NCBI GenBank assembly: GCA_023079485.1
Contig: CM041090.1
Coordinates: forward strand, 36,606,874 to 36,670,873
Direction of reading: 5' to 3'
Length of the DNA: 64,000 nucleotides
Source of the DNA: Archilochus colubris
Taxonomy: Eukaryota; Chordata; Aves; Apodiformes; Trochilidae
Shown: in pieces, positions 48,986 to 62,664 of the stretch
How positions within the stretch are numbered: the stretch's first letter is position 1
Layout of the letters: each line of letters opens with the position of its first letter
Notes under the pieces: model-generated
Told to the model about the DNA's origin: nothing
Seen by the model: the letters and a program-made list of their open reading frames with translations, nothing else
The model's database searches: none
Program-made: the position numbers and the translations under genes

Positions 48986-51900
48986 TCAAGATACAATATC
49001 AAAACCAATCTCTGTTATTTGGATTATTTCAAATCCCTTCTTGATCACTTCAAGACTCCTCCATATGCCATCAAGTTCAGCAGCAAAGGTCTCATGGAGT
49101 CTTGACCTTTTGTGCCTTGGAGAACTTCACCCCCCATTATTGCTCAGCCTTCTTCCTGTTGGCTGTGAATCCTACAGCTCCTCAGCCCAGTGTGTACAGC
49201 TCTGCAGGCACCTACCAGGCTTTACCATGCACAAGCACAGATCCCAGCCCAAGGTGCTTGTTTTCACTTAAATTATGCATTTCATAACTAGCTCATAAAG
49301 CACCTTGAAGACATGACACTAAGTATTATTAATGCTAAATTACATTATTGGACAGGCATAATGTAAGTAATTAAACCGTAACACCATAAAAAGCGGGGCA
49401 GGACACAATGGTAAAATTGAGTCATATACACCACTTTGTAACCAAACCTTACATCTCAACACCCTGAAGTGAAGCAATTATCTTTATACACAGCTCTTCT
49501 AGCTAGGAACTCCTGAATCCCAGGGATTTACTTGCCTTGCTTTGGCAAGTAAATGGATGCTGTCAGTGAGGCTACCAAGTGACTGCCACCAGTCAGCCTT
49601 TGGAGAAGGTGAATAATGGCTGGAAGTAGAGAGCAGGGCTCTCACCCACTGCCTGTCTCCAAAATGAGCTGCATGAGCAGATGCATAGGGCACTGGGGAA
49701 AAGAGCTGCAGAACAGCACTGCAGGCTACAGCTGATAATAGTGAAGGTAACTGCAGCAGAGGTGAGATGAGCTACCAAATCTCATGTGCCTTCTGAACCC
49801 GTGTATGGTCAGCTCAGCAGAGTGTCTTGTCGCAGCCTTCCCACACCACTCTGAATAGCAAACTCACAGAGCTGGAAGCTGCAGGATGTCTCTTGTAAAA
49901 GGCATTAAAGTATTTCACATTTGTAGGTCCCATGCAGGTGAATGTCATCAGCTTCATGGTAGGGCATCACTTCTATGATGCAGAACTTGCACAGCTAGAT
50001 TCCAGCATTACAGGGAGATCAAATTCCCAAAGTCTGCTGGATAAAGTGTTAACTTTGAAGGATAATGATGGCTATGTAAACTAAGTTTGTTTGGGTACTC
50101 CAAGTCGTGTTTGCTCTGAAGCATGCAGAATAAACCTTTGGCCTGGTGACCTTTCTCTTTCCCCTGTGTGCAACCCCCTGTGCAGTGCTGGCACAGTGTG
50201 TGCTCTGGAGCCAGGTCAAAATTATGTAGAAGAATACTTTGCTTGCAGCTGGATTGCTCCCAGGATTTGATTTGGGTATGGACACAAAAAGAGGTATGTC
50301 ACCACAACTGAGTGAGCAGAAGGATCCAGCATTGACATGGAACACACAGCACAAGCTGGAGCTTGGGACAGAATGATACAGCAGGAAAACAAGGGACAAG
50401 CACTGCTCCAGAAATCTCAGCCTCCATGCTCAGCTACTCTCTGCTCACCCCATCCCTCACAGGAGACTGAAGGATTGGAGAAGGGGAATGTGGAGTGAGA
50501 GCAGAAACTCACCTTTGGGTTTTCCTACCTTCCACTCTACTGGCACACCAACAACAAGGAAATAAAGCTACAGTTTTGCAGGCATCATATTTGCTGGCAG
50601 CACTTTGATAGAGCAGTTGGGTTACCCTCCTTCCATTGCAGTTGTGTTGTCAACCAGACCAGGATACTCTTAAAATGCAGCACTCTCCCCATTCCAGTCA
50701 TTTTCACCCTGGCTCAGTTCCCAGGCACGATTCACCTCATTTCCACTCAGGTGCAATTGGAGAAAGTATGGGGAAGTGTAGCCAGAAGCAGAGCAGGGGG
50801 TTGCTTAAATCCACAACGCCCCTTCAAAAAATGCCTTTGGCCCAATGCCCTGGGGAGAGCTTCTCTCCAGTAATCACAGGCAACTTGACTGTCAGAACTA
50901 GGAAGATCAAAAAAGAGGAAAGAAAGGTTGAATCCATGTAGGCACGTGCAGCATTTGCATACTGTTCTCTGCAAAACATAAAAGGAAATCTGACTGTAAT
51001 CATGTTAGAAATGCTCCCTTTTCCCCTCCTGTTTAATCTAAGCATTATGTATGACAGTGTCCCCAGTGTGTATAACAGCAATCCAGTAAATCACTCAGGC
51101 ATGGACACTTCTTTTAACACCTGGCTGTTCCTGCTGAAGACAGTGGAAACACTTAGATGGTTGAAGTTGCAGATGCTTAAAAGGCTTTGTTAGGTCAGGA
51201 GCTAATTTAAGGACGGAGAGGCACAGCTCAAAAAGAGAAAAATAGGTTAATAACTAGCAAATATACTGGAATAGGTTCATAATTAGTAAATCTACATTCC
51301 TCAAAGTAAATATCCTCACCTTTTATTCAGTTCTCTTTTAATTGATTTTGTCTGTGACTATGGTTCCCAGCTAAAGAAAGGACAACCTGGAGATTTCTGC
51401 ACTTACAGCCTAGTGTCTGAACCTTACAGCAGCAGCCAGGAGCCTCCACTCTGCACTTACATCTTCCTACACAGCACTGCAGGAGGGAGGTTGTTTCAGG
51501 TCACCAGTGGTGGACATGCAGTTTAGTGTGAACTCCCAAATATTTTCATAGCAGGGGCACTGGGCTCCACTCATAGAGAGGGACAGGCCAGGTTAGTCTC
51601 CTGAGGACAGGCACCTGCATTCTGAACAGGGCAGGGCTTATTTTGCTCTGTTTATAATGCAAGCAGTATGCACCAATAAATGTCTTCAGTTTACATTTTC
51701 ACACCTCCCAAAGTGCGCCGGCTTCTTAGTTACAGGTGAGGTGTGTTTGTTACAGGTGAGAGACATAACCTCAGGTTCCACCCTGAAAATTAATAGTCAA
51801 AGCTGAGCACTCTCAGTCTTCAATACCAGCTCAGTGAAGTCTCCTGGATCACAGTTTTTTATTGAAGTACTTCTGACCTGTCCAAGTCCTGCTTCAGGTA

Positions 51901-53927
51901 CTTAAGTGCCTTTTTGGGTCCCAGTTGAAGCCTTGCATTCCTGATGTGCTTAGTATGCTTAGCAGGCTGTGGTTTAGGAGTCTATTAGTCTCCTGATAAG
52001 ATCCGTTCAAGGTCTTGCTGAACTTTAGTAGTCCATAAGACCTTGACCCAGTCTTATCAGTAAACTCAGGCAAGGTTTTGCACTTAGAATCTCCTTATCT
52101 TAAACCCAGAAGCTTGTCCACTTGTTTTTGTTTATGGTAGTCAGTCTAATAAAAAACATTCCCTCTTCTATCCTTAGAAGTCACTGCTGCAGCATTTGTA
52201 CTGCTGTGTAAGAGCACTGTAGTGAGCCTGCAATCGAGACCACACTGGTCTTGGCAGCTTTACCCTCATGATTTAAGGTTGGCTGGTGGCTCCCAAGCAC
52301 ATTGCATCACACCAGCAGTTTGACATCTCAGTTTCAGCTTTATTTTTCAGAAACTAGGTGAGAGAAACCTGCCAAGAAGCACATCCAACCACAGCAGAAG
52401 CTGGAGAAAACAGTGTAGTGGTCAAATGCTAGGTCTGAATTCAGAAACCTACAGGACACACAATGGAATTACAATGACTGGGCAAGCAGGTTCTTCACAA
52501 AATTGTTCCAACAGCCCATCTGCAACCTTCAAGTGCTTGTAAATCAGCAGTAGGCACCCAAAAGTTTACAGGTTCTTTTTGTGTTTGGTGGCCTCCTCTC
52601 AGCCCTGAAGCCCTTTCTCTGAGGTTTACACAAAGATCTACAGTAGTTTCACTTTGAGCAGTGACTGTTTCAACCTCTTGATGGCCTTGCCACCTTCAGA
52701 AAAAAGCCTTTTCTGCAGGTTTTGATAATTCTTGGACACACGTGGGCTGAATCAGACTGCAGAAATGTCAGTGCTTGTCTTCTGCTCATCCTGAACCAAT
52801 CACCCTTCTTGCACAGCTTTAGGGAAGAACACCTTGGGGTAGCTCTCAGATGGCAGTATTTAGATGGAAGCAGATTTGCCTCTGCTTCCACTGCCAACAA
52901 TTACATGTCTTGGGTGGCTACAGCCCATTTTCAACCCTGGTTCAAAACAGAACAAAAAAAGCTCTCAAGAGAAGGAAGTGGGGCTAAGGCTCCTTTGGAA
53001 GCAGGATTTAGTAATCCCAGTCACCACCTTTAAAAATCAGTGCCCTTGGGCCTCAGCCAGCCCTCAGCTCTGTCAACATCTTTACTGCCAACTTTACTAA
53101 CAGTCACACAAATGTAAATCTAGTGTGAGAAGAGGATTAAGCCCATTCTGGTTTTATGGCCTATGAAATGTCTACTGCCCTGCTAATACTGTGCAGTGGT
53201 ACATAACACAGAAGAGGGGAATTCAGGTTGCTATTGCATCTTGAAAATTTTAAAGGAAAAAAAATGGAATTCCAGAAACTTTACCAGACAGTTAATGTGT
53301 ATATACATACAAGATTTCCTATAAGTCAGAAGCTAAAAGCTTGTACCTTGCCAGATGCTGGTTGAAGTACATTATTTTTTTTCTGCAAAATAAGATTAGC
53401 AACAGCAATTTTCCATGCATTCAAGTGCAGGATTTTGTCTGCAAGGGGATTAAGCTCAGGCAAACATGAGCCTGCCTGGATACTGCCCTACTCTGTGCAC
53501 TGCTCTGACTTGCAATGAGACCTGTGCAAGGGGATGTTTAGGAATCCCTCTCAAATGATTATTTCTTCACTGATGAGTTGGCTGGGATTTACAAGGACTG
53601 AGAGAATCAGATTTATGGTTTCTAACAATTTCAGCTGGATGTTGGCTCCTGACTCCCTTAAGCTGACATTTTCATACAAAAGACTAAAAAGGGTTCTTTT
53701 TACTCTAACATTTATGAGTGGATTTCAGCTCTTGGGCTGGAAAGGTATTTTGCTTTCAGTTTTCTGTAGTCTTACAGCATGGCTCAGGTCTCTTAGCAGG
53801 ATCACAGTGTAAATACCACTAAATAATTGTTATTATTATTAACAGTGTAACTGCACCGAGCTGTCAGCAGAAAAACACCCAAGCTGAATACATATTTCAA
53901 ATAAATATGAAGAATTATGCGCATTTA

Positions 53928-54274
53928 TGAAGAAGCCTGAAAAGCAGATTTGTATTAAATGTACTTCCAGGGAAGAGATACAATTTCTATTAAATTTTCA
54001 TTACCTTTATTATTTTCCAATTTATCCTGATCTCTGTCTTGAAAGTCTCATTCAGTCCTTACCTATATAAAGTTGCCGTTGTCTTCAGTGTAAGATTTTC
54101 TGAAGAAGCCTGAAAAGCAGATTATATATTAAATGTACTTCCAAGGAAAAGATACAACTTTTATTAAATTTTCATTACCTTTAATATTTTCCAATTTATC
54201 CTGATCTCTCTCTTGAAAGTCTCATTCAGTCCTTACCTATATAAAGTTGCCGTTGTCTTCAGTGTAAGATTTTC
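53928..54274. repeat. Tandem duplication, unit about 173 bp
   Basis: The block starting TGAAGAAGCCTGAAAAGCAG at 53928-54100 is repeated immediately at 54101-54274. The copies differ at only a handful of positions, including a short indel, over the whole unit. Both contain CCTATATAAAGTTGCCGTTG near the end. There are exactly two copies, with no array. Confidence 0.97.
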
Positions 54275-56629
54275 TGGCTGACTGTGACTTTGGTCACAGG
54301 GGAAAGGCAGGGACTGTACCCAGACATGGCCCTGCCCCTCCAAGGCACAACTGATAGCATTTGCCAACATGGAAATCCATCTGTCTGGCAGACTCTCACA
54401 TACAATTTATATCTCTGCTTCATCTTTCAGTCCTTGCGGTGAAAATCTCTTGCAGATCAGGAAGTGTCCCATGGACAAGAGACTGCAGTGACCTCTTGTT
54501 TTGGTATTTAGTGCTTTTTATTTTGGCATTCCAGATATATTTAGTAAACTGTCAATGTTATAATTTGTAAGGGGTCAGCTCCCATGATTTGAGAAATGTT
54601 TGCTGTCCTGCATTGTCCAGAGTCCTTAAATTTCTCTTTCATTTACACATTGGTCTATTTTAAAAACAGCATTGGGAGACATATGCTCTCCCTTAAACTC
54701 ACCATGAGGATCCATGGGCTGCCAAACACTTGTGCAGCAGCAGGGCAGGCCTTTAACCAAGCCCCCTTCTCCCAAGCAAACACTTTGGTATATATTTGTA
54801 AATACTTCTTCTGAAAGCAAAGGAAATGCATGCTAAATGAGAAGCTCTTGCATTTTCTGGTGGTGTGACAGACTTGTCCCTTGAAGCATGGCTCCAGCCC
54901 CCACCCTTCCCTGGTATTGCCTTCCCTGTGACAGCCGTGGCTATTTTTGCCCATTGAGGCCCTGAAGCTGGGTACTGGGGGACTTTCTGCTCCTGTGAGC
55001 ACATTTACCACCATCCATCCCATCATGTGCAGGCAGCCACCAGACACGTGTCAGTACCTGTCATGGGTTTGCTTGCTCACCCACTGCCCAGGGCTGACCA
55101 CAGAGCAACAATTTGTGCTCACAGTTTGTGGGAAGGAAAAACCCAAACGTGTTATTTTGTGTTTAGCTCAAACATCAAGCTGTTGGCCATCTGCAGTCAC
55201 TCTTACATGGTGCATAAAGGAAAGTAAAATGAAAACAAGAAGAACCTCTATCAGCACAAGGCTGGGGTTAAATCAGTGTGGTGGGTGCAGCGCTGCTGTC
55301 ATCCCATCCCTGCCCCTACACAATCCCTGTTTTCCACACACCTCCCCATGGCCATGCAGCCTGCCATTCCCACTCCAGAAATGCTGCATCCCACTGCCAA
55401 CCTGTCAGGGTGAGCTGGCTCACCACACTGGCTGCTAACTCTGGAGGGGAGCCCAGCTCAGAGGCAGCTGATCACATCTCCTGCAGCTTGGGGCTTCCTC
55501 AGCCTCACAGAGCAGCAATAGCTCCTTATCCCCTTTCCCAGTCAGGACTGCTCCTCTCATTATCACTCTTAAATTGCTTCTGACATGGGCTGCCACACAG
55601 TGAATCCCTGGCACTTATTCTAGAGAAATCAAGTAAATGCTTCCTTCAGATTTTAATTTCTGGATAATATGTACTGATATGTAGGCCAGTGAAATGGATT
55701 ATCATGTATCACATACTGCTTGCCTTGGAAAAAGCAAGGAAGTACACATTGTAGGCAGAGCGAAAAATTTGTGATTATTGCTGTTCTTCTGGGAGTTAAG
55801 GATCTGTAGTGTGTGTAAAATCAGGACACTCCTGTGGCAAAGGGACATTTCGCAGCCACCAGCAGAAAAAGGGTAAGAGGATCATTGCACAGCCCTGGAG
55901 CTCTCAGCTGTAATGGAGTTGTTATCAGTAGCCATGCAGGACCTTGTTCCTGCTGGAAGTAGGAGGAGGTTGGAACAGATCAGGCCTAGGCTGGTTGAGC
56001 AGATGCTTGAGCCTCCCCAGAGTCTGGTGGGCAAATGGTCCCAATGAACATCTGGAGGAAGACAGGAGTAGAGAAATCCTCAGCAGAGCAGAAACTCATG
56101 CAGCTGAGAAGGGGCAGGCAAAGATAGGGGAAACACAGGTGTGAAGAGTGATGAAGTCCTGGCAGAGCCAGGGCTCTGGTGGAGAGTGGCTGACACAGGA
56201 CCTTGAGGCTGCTCCAAGTGGTGTTACTGCTCTTCCCCACCACCTCGAGCCAGATGATCTTCAAATCTCCTTTGCACTGAGACTGGTCTTTGTGGGAGCC
56301 ATAAATCCCAGCTTACATGAGCCAATACAGCAGCAAGACAGTCCAGAAAAAGGTACATAACTGACATTTAGTTGGCTCACTGTGCAGAGCTCCATGGTTG
56401 ATGGACCAGAAAATGGAGAAATGGGCAGAGCATGGGCTGCACCTTCTGGCAGCTTTCTCCCATGGGTGAGCATGAGCCAGCATTTTATTTAAGCTGATCT
56501 AAATTGAGTGGTCACAGTAGAACAGTTCCATCCCAAGCTGCCTCAGCCATGCCCTCTCCTTCTATCCTACACCAGAGGTAGTGATGAAAAATCACCAGGG
56601 TGAGTCAGTTCAACCAGCAGATCCAACAG

Positions 56630-56890
56630 AAAACCACTAGGAAGCCTTTCTTTACAGAGAGAGTGGTCAAATACTTGAGGCTTGAGGTTTGAGGCATTGC
56701 TCATCTCACTGGGCAGTGGTGAAGTATTTGACCACTCCCCAGTGAGATGAGCAATGCCTCAAACCTGTCAGTATTTAAGAGACATTTGGACAATGTCCTT
56801 AACAACATGCTTTAACTTTTGGTTAGCCCAGTGGTCAGGCAGTCGGAGTAGGTGATCACTATAGGTCTTTTCTGACTGAAAATGTTCTTC
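56630..56890 (+). mobile_element. Old CR1 LINE fragment with internal palindrome
   Basis: The flanks read as a CR1 3' end on the plus strand: GAAGCCTTTCTTTACAGAGA at the left, and CAGTATTTAAGAGACATTTG, TAACATGCTTTAACTTTTGG and a GTAGGTGATCACTATAGGTC end at the right. The middle, where CR1 copies usually have a GGAACAGGCTGCC-type segment, is instead an inverted duplication. Confidence 0.8.
56685..56766. repeat. 82-bp near-perfect palindrome
   Basis: Base i pairs with base 113451-i across 56685-56766: 41 pairs with three mismatches (714/737, 721/730, 724/727, last three digits) and no spacer. The left arm starts AGGTTTGAGGCATTGCTCAT. The outer 29 pairs match without a break. It could form a cruciform or long hairpin. 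Confidence 0.97.
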
Positions 56891-59075
56891 TCTTCTATCA
56901 TGGAGGTACTGGTTGGGATGGTTCTGATCAATCGGATCAGCTTGCTGAATACATCCATCTCGTGGTCATGTCATCCCTAGAGGCAATGCAAAGAGAGTAA
57001 TAAGTGTGTGGTTTTTGGATGAGCCCATTTACCTGCCACAGCCCCCAGGGGGCACAGTTAGGTCCCTGTTCCTCTTCCCATTGTCCTTGTGGCTGGGCAG
57101 GACTTCAACGCTCAGTGACCACACAGCAACCTCATCCTTCAGGGAGCTGAGGCAACCAACAGCTCATTGCAAAAAATAAAAATAGCTTCTGGCTGGGCTG
57201 ACTGAGCGTGCTAACTCACCGAGGCGAGGGATCAGAGGACTGGATTTGTCAGCTGCTTAATGAGCTGAGATGGACCCCACAGCCACCCCTCCAGAGTGAC
57301 CTTGCAGCAGAGTGGGATCACAGCAAGATCCGTGGTGCCAGTCTGAGGGCAGGAACTGATGCTCAGCAGCAGCTGTGCAGTGTTGTGCCCTGCTGTGGGG
57401 TGGTTTGTGCTTCTGCAGCAAGATGAGAGCACTGGGATCCAGATGTTTCACTGACCCAGAATGAAAACAGGTCAGGGCCTCTCCAGGCAATACAAAACAA
57501 GCTGCAGGCAGACGTGCACAAATGGGCTGAGTTTCTAGAAAAGAACGTGCCCTTTAGGACAAAACTCAACTTGCTAGTGTGAGCAAAAGTGAGCTGGATG
57601 TAGGAGAGCATGTGCCTGTTGGAATGATTTATTTGCCAGTGCCAGGTGGGCCATGCAAAAGCCCTGTGTGACTCAGAGATGCTGTTCTTCCACTGCCACC
57701 ATGGGCTAAAAATGTAAATCTCAAGTTCAAAATATTACCCCGTGCTGTTTTAATAACAAAGTTCACTGTGTAATTTGGCTACGGGCTCCTTATTCACTGC
57801 AGGCAAGTCAAAAAGTGAAACGGGAATGAGATAAGAGGCCAGAGCTGAAATGCAAAGAGAAGTTGCTTATCACTGATGTTTAGTTCATGCCATTAAACAT
57901 TCATTTTCAGTGCTACTAGTCCTTCATTTTCATGACAACTTCAAAGATCCATTATAATTATAATTTAATGAAAAATCTGAATCCAGAGATGTAGCTGCAA
58001 AAGGGTAATTGCCTACAGTGCATTGTATTTAGAAGAGGCAATTAACTGTATATTCCAGGGATGTGTTGAAAAGATGAATTTTAACAATGACAGAGTTCAA
58101 CAATCAGGAAATCTTAGTTAAAATAAATCTGTCTGGTATTTTTATTTTCTTTTTACACTGGGTCCTCATAGTTATATCCAGTTTTAAAGGAAGACATTTC
58201 AGTGACTGCTAGAATTAATCCAATGTGAATAACTGTGCCTGCAGTTTATACTTATTCAGGTGAGACTCTCTCTTATAAGCATTTGTTCAGATTCCTAATT
58301 ATCTTTTAAACAGCACTGTTTGAGATAGTGAATGATGCTTTGTTTTTAACAAGATTATTTTTCACTTAAGTCAGGCTGCATGGAGGTTGGGTTGCAATTA
58401 AAAATGGGTAAAGAGGTGCTTTAAATTTTATTTTTACTGTATAAAATAACTGTCCTGAATACATACAGGAAAAGACATAGAACTTATAATTTTTAAGAAA
58501 TTAAAGTTGATATATTAAAGGAAGAAGCATTCCTGTAATTAGATTTGGACTTTTTTTCTGTATTTAAAGAGTTCAGAAGTGCTAGTTCTCACCCTCAGCT
58601 GTCTTCCTTTCTTGAGTAAGAGGAAAAAAAAAAGTTTTCCTGCTTTTTCAGTTGCCAAGCAGTTTCTCGAGCTATCCTTGCCCAGGTAACTGAATACATT
58701 GAAAAAAATCATGATTTCTGCTCCTGCAGAGCAGGCTCCAGCGACCTGAGTGTTCTTTCACAAAGTGGCCCCAAGAGCTGTGTTAGCTGGAGGGCTTCTG
58801 GTGACACGAGTGGGCATGGCAAAGCCTCCGACTGAAGCCAAAAGCATTTGGGGGCAAATCTAAAGACTTTTGTCCAGGTGCCGGTGTCTCCCGCCAGCGT
58901 GAGGAAGTCCTGTCTAAAGGAGGGATCTTCCCAAGGCCTATGTAAATGAGGGACTATAATTAAATGTTTTTAAATCAAGACTCATGCGCTTTGTAGAAGC
59001 AACGGTGCCATCTAGTGGGAAAGAGAATTAATCACGCCAAGGGGAGATCGCAAAGCTGCGGGACAGCAGGGAACC

Positions 59076-59766
59076 ACAGAATTAGAGAATCACAGAATCA
59101 TCTGGGCTGGAAGGGACCTCAGAGATCATCAACTCCAACCTTTGATCCACTACCGCTGCAGTTCCCAGCCCATGGCACTGAGTGCCACATCCAGTCTCTT
59201 TTTAAATATCTCCAGGGATGGAGAATCCACTACTTCCCTGGGCAGCCCATTCCAATGGCTGATCACTCTCTCCGTAAAGAAATTCTTTCTAATATCCAAC
59301 CTAAACCTCCCCTGGCACAACTTGAGACCGTGCCCTCTTGTCTTGCTGAGAGTTGCCTGGGAAAAGAGCCCAACCCCCCCCTGGCTCCAACCTCCTTTCA
59401 GGGAGTTGTAGAGAGTGATGAGGTCTCCCCTGAGCCTGAGGTCTCCCCCCCTCCTCTTCTCCAGGCTGAACACCCCCAGCTCTCTCAGCCCTTCCTCACA
59501 GGACTTGTGCTGGAGTCCCTTCATCAGCCCAGTTGCCTCCTTTGGACCTGCTCCAGCACCTCAATCTCCTTCCTGAACTGGGGGGCCCAGAACTGGACAC
59601 AGGACTCAAGCTGTGGCCTCACCAGGGCTGAGTACAGGGGCAGAATCTCTTCCCTGGACCTGCTGGCCACACTGTTCCTGATACAGGCCAGGATGCCATT
59701 GGCCTTCTTGGCTACCTGGGCACACTGCTGGCTCATGTTCAGCTTCTTGTCAATCCAGAAATGAGG
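59076..59766 (-). mobile_element. CR1 LINE, about 0.7 kb, relatively young
   Basis: On the plus strand it opens GAATCACAGAATCATCTGGG and TGGAAGGGACCTCAGAGATC, the inverted 3' end. It runs through the same GGCACTGAGTGCCACATCCA segment as the 13.7-kb copy and ends in CTCATGTTCAGCTTCTTGTC, part of the RT C-terminal region. A short GAGGTCTCCCC duplication lies near 59430-59450. It is minus strand and 5'-truncated. The long plus-strand open frame here is antisense to it. Confidence 0.95.
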
Positions 59767-61769
59767 GTGGGGGATGGATTTTTCCCAAGAGGAATCACCA
59801 CCTCTGTTGCCAGGGGCTGGAAAGGAACCAACAACAAACCTTTTCAAAGTCTATCCTGATTATTTATAAATGCTATGTGACTGCGAGTTTCTGGAGCAGA
59901 GCTGGTACCCTATTGTTTTTTCACTGTTTTAAGCACCATGGAATCCAACCTCCTTGTTCCAGCCTTCAGACTGAAGGGCTGAAGGAGAAGGAATGGATCT
60001 CTCTATCAAGCTTAGCTCTAGGTTTTGCCCATTTTGTGCTACAGAGATTAATGCTGCTCGCTTAAGTAAACCCAGAATAGAGGCACACACTGTAAGTCAC
60101 TCCTTTACAATCATATCTGACATTAGTAGGGGAAACCTGAGAAATTGGAATTTTTACGCATGTGTTCTGTGCCTCTCTGTGCTTTTAAAGTATGGTTTGG
60201 CAACAAGTTGAAGCAGAACGGGAATTAAAGAAGAAGGTGTTTCCCTAGAAACATGAAGAGGCGATAACCAGGCTTATAGTCCTGATAAGAAGAAAAATAT
60301 CAAAGGAATGATAAACCTCCTTCAATTTTGAGACAAGTGGGAGACCAAGGTGGGAGAGCACACAGTGGGGTACTAGGAAAATATACTAACAGCAGAGCCA
60401 GCAAGGAGTGGCTGAAAAAACAAGTGCATTTAAGGTTTATTTTGCTTTTTTGACTGAAATAGCATGAGGTCTACCCATAAGCATCCTATTTGGAAAATGC
60501 TTTTGCATGTCAGGGCAAAAGCTTTAGATTATGGATGTTAAATTTCCTCCAAGACCCATCTTTCCTACAGGAAACATGGAGGCAGAATCAGCTTCCAGGA
60601 GCTTTCCCAGGAGAGGTGGCAGTGAGGCAGTACTGGCAGAAATGCCCAGTCCTATGAACGGCAAAGAACACAGCCTGGGAACCTGTGAAAATTTTACTTG
60701 AATTATAACAGATCTGTAATCAAAAGGGGCATATTCTCAGGCCATTCGTGGAAGAGAATGTCTAGTTTTCGTTTCCTCAAGGAAATTTCTTAAAGAGAAG
60801 GGATTCCTATGGCTGCAAAGAAAATTTACAAAACAAGCCCCATTTTTCAGCAATGAAAAAAACTGAGTTCAGTCACACAGAGAGCTAAAGCATTCCTTGG
60901 ATGAGGGTTGTCCATTCTTACACTAACAAAAAACTGGGATTGTTCAGGATTACTGTAGTGTTCAGCCTAAATCTCAAGGTAAATATTTGACTCATGTTTT
61001 CTGCTCTGGGAGTGTATTAAATAGGTAGTAAAATTCTCTCCAAATAAAGGGCCTTGTGTCTCATGAGATCCCTTTCAGCCACTGCAGAAAGGTTGCAGAC
61101 CCTGCACAGATCCCTGCCTGACTTGGCTCTGGAGAGTGAGAAGGCTCAAATGCAGAGGGATGCTGGATCTTCCCCATCCACACACAGCAGAAGCCCCCAG
61201 AAGCAGGAGGGCTTTGCTAACATGATTTCCACTGCAATATCTTTGTTAAAAGCAAATTGTCTTCAGAAGCAATTTCCAGTGTCCCACGTTCTTGTGGTCA
61301 TATAATAGAGATTTCACTCACTTCATTTCTATGTTTGTGGGTTTTAATTTCTTTTTTCTAGTTTTGTTTGCCTTTGCAGTTTGGTGCTTTGTTAAAGCTT
61401 TATGGCCACACACACACAAAGCAAAGAAGCAGCTGCTGAAAGGGGACAAAAAATAATTCCTGCCAGCAGCGAGGAGTGTTTGCTCAGAGCACTGCAAAGT
61501 GGAGTGCATGGAAATAGGGATGCATATCAAACAGGCAATAGCATCTGCATCTGAGGGCCTTGTAGCATTCTTGTCTCAAATGCCAGCTATAAAAACTGAA
61601 AACCAGTTCCCAGCTTTGCTTCATTAGACAAAACAGTATCAGTATTTCAAACTCATCATATATACTTATGTATTTGTTTTCTTTTTTCCAAGGTCCAGAC
61701 CAGGCACACCAGCCCTCACCTTAGGGCCTATGGACAGCAGCAGACACAGTGCAGCAGCACCATGCCCTG

Positions 61770-62664
61770 CCCAGCCCAAGTACAGTGCTGGGTCCAGTGC
61801 TGTTTAACATCTTTTTCAGCAACATGGACAAAGGCATTGAGTGCACCCTCAGTAAGTTTGCTGGTGCCCCTAAGCTGTGTGGTGCAGTGGATTCACAAGA
61901 GGGAAGGGATGCCATTCAGAGGGACCTTAACAGGCTTGAGAAATGGGCCTGTGTCAACTACATGAGGTTCAACAAGTCCAAGTGCAAGGTCCTGCATCTG
62001 GGTCAGAGCAGTCCGAGGCACAATCAGAAGCTGGATACAGAGTGGGCTGAGAGTACCCCTAAAGAGAAGGACTTGGGGGTGTTGGTTGGCGAGAAGCTCA
62101 ACATGAGCTGGCAGTGCACTCATGCAGCTCAGAAGGTCAACTGTATCCAAGAGGATGCTGGATCAGTTCTGGTGTCTGAACTCTAAGAAGGACACAGATC
62201 TGTTGGAATGAGTTCAGAGCAGGGACACAAAGATGATCCAGGGGCTGGAGCACCTCTGCTACCAGGAGAGGCTGAAGGAGCTGGGATTGTTCAGCCTGCA
62301 GAAGAGAAGACTTCAGGGCAACCTTACAGCTGCCTTCAAGTACCTGAAGGGAATATATACAAAGGTTGGAGAGTGACTTTTCATAAGGGTGTCCAGTGAT
62401 AGGACAAGGGGAAATGGTTTTAAACTGAAGAATAGGTTTAGACTGGATATTAGGAAGAAGTTCTTTGGTACAAGGGTGGTGAGACTCTGGAACAGATTGC
62501 CCAGAGAATGTGTGGGTGCCCAGTGCCTGGGAAGGTTCAAGGCCAGGTTGGATGAGGCCTTGAGCAACCCTCTCTAGATGAGAGGCATCCATGCCCATGA
62601 CAGTGAGGTTGGAGTAGATGATCTCTAAGGTCCCTTCCAACCTAAGTCATTCTATGATTCTGAG
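61770..62664 (+). mobile_element. CR1 LINE, about 0.9 kb, with remnant of reverse transcriptase end
   Basis: Bases 61795-62150 translate to a reverse-transcriptase C-terminal remnant: [17 protein letters not shown], then [30 protein letters not shown] and [17 protein letters not shown]. The usual FADD catalytic motif reads FAGA, so both Asp residues are lost and the copy is inactive. The CR1 3' UTR follows and ends AACCTAAGTCATTCTATGATTCT. It is plus strand and 5'-truncated in the RT domain. Confidence 0.95.

Noticed and set aside
59015..59764. 249-codon plus-strand open frame
   Set aside because: It is antisense to a CR1 element, which commonly leaves long open reverse frames; not a gene.
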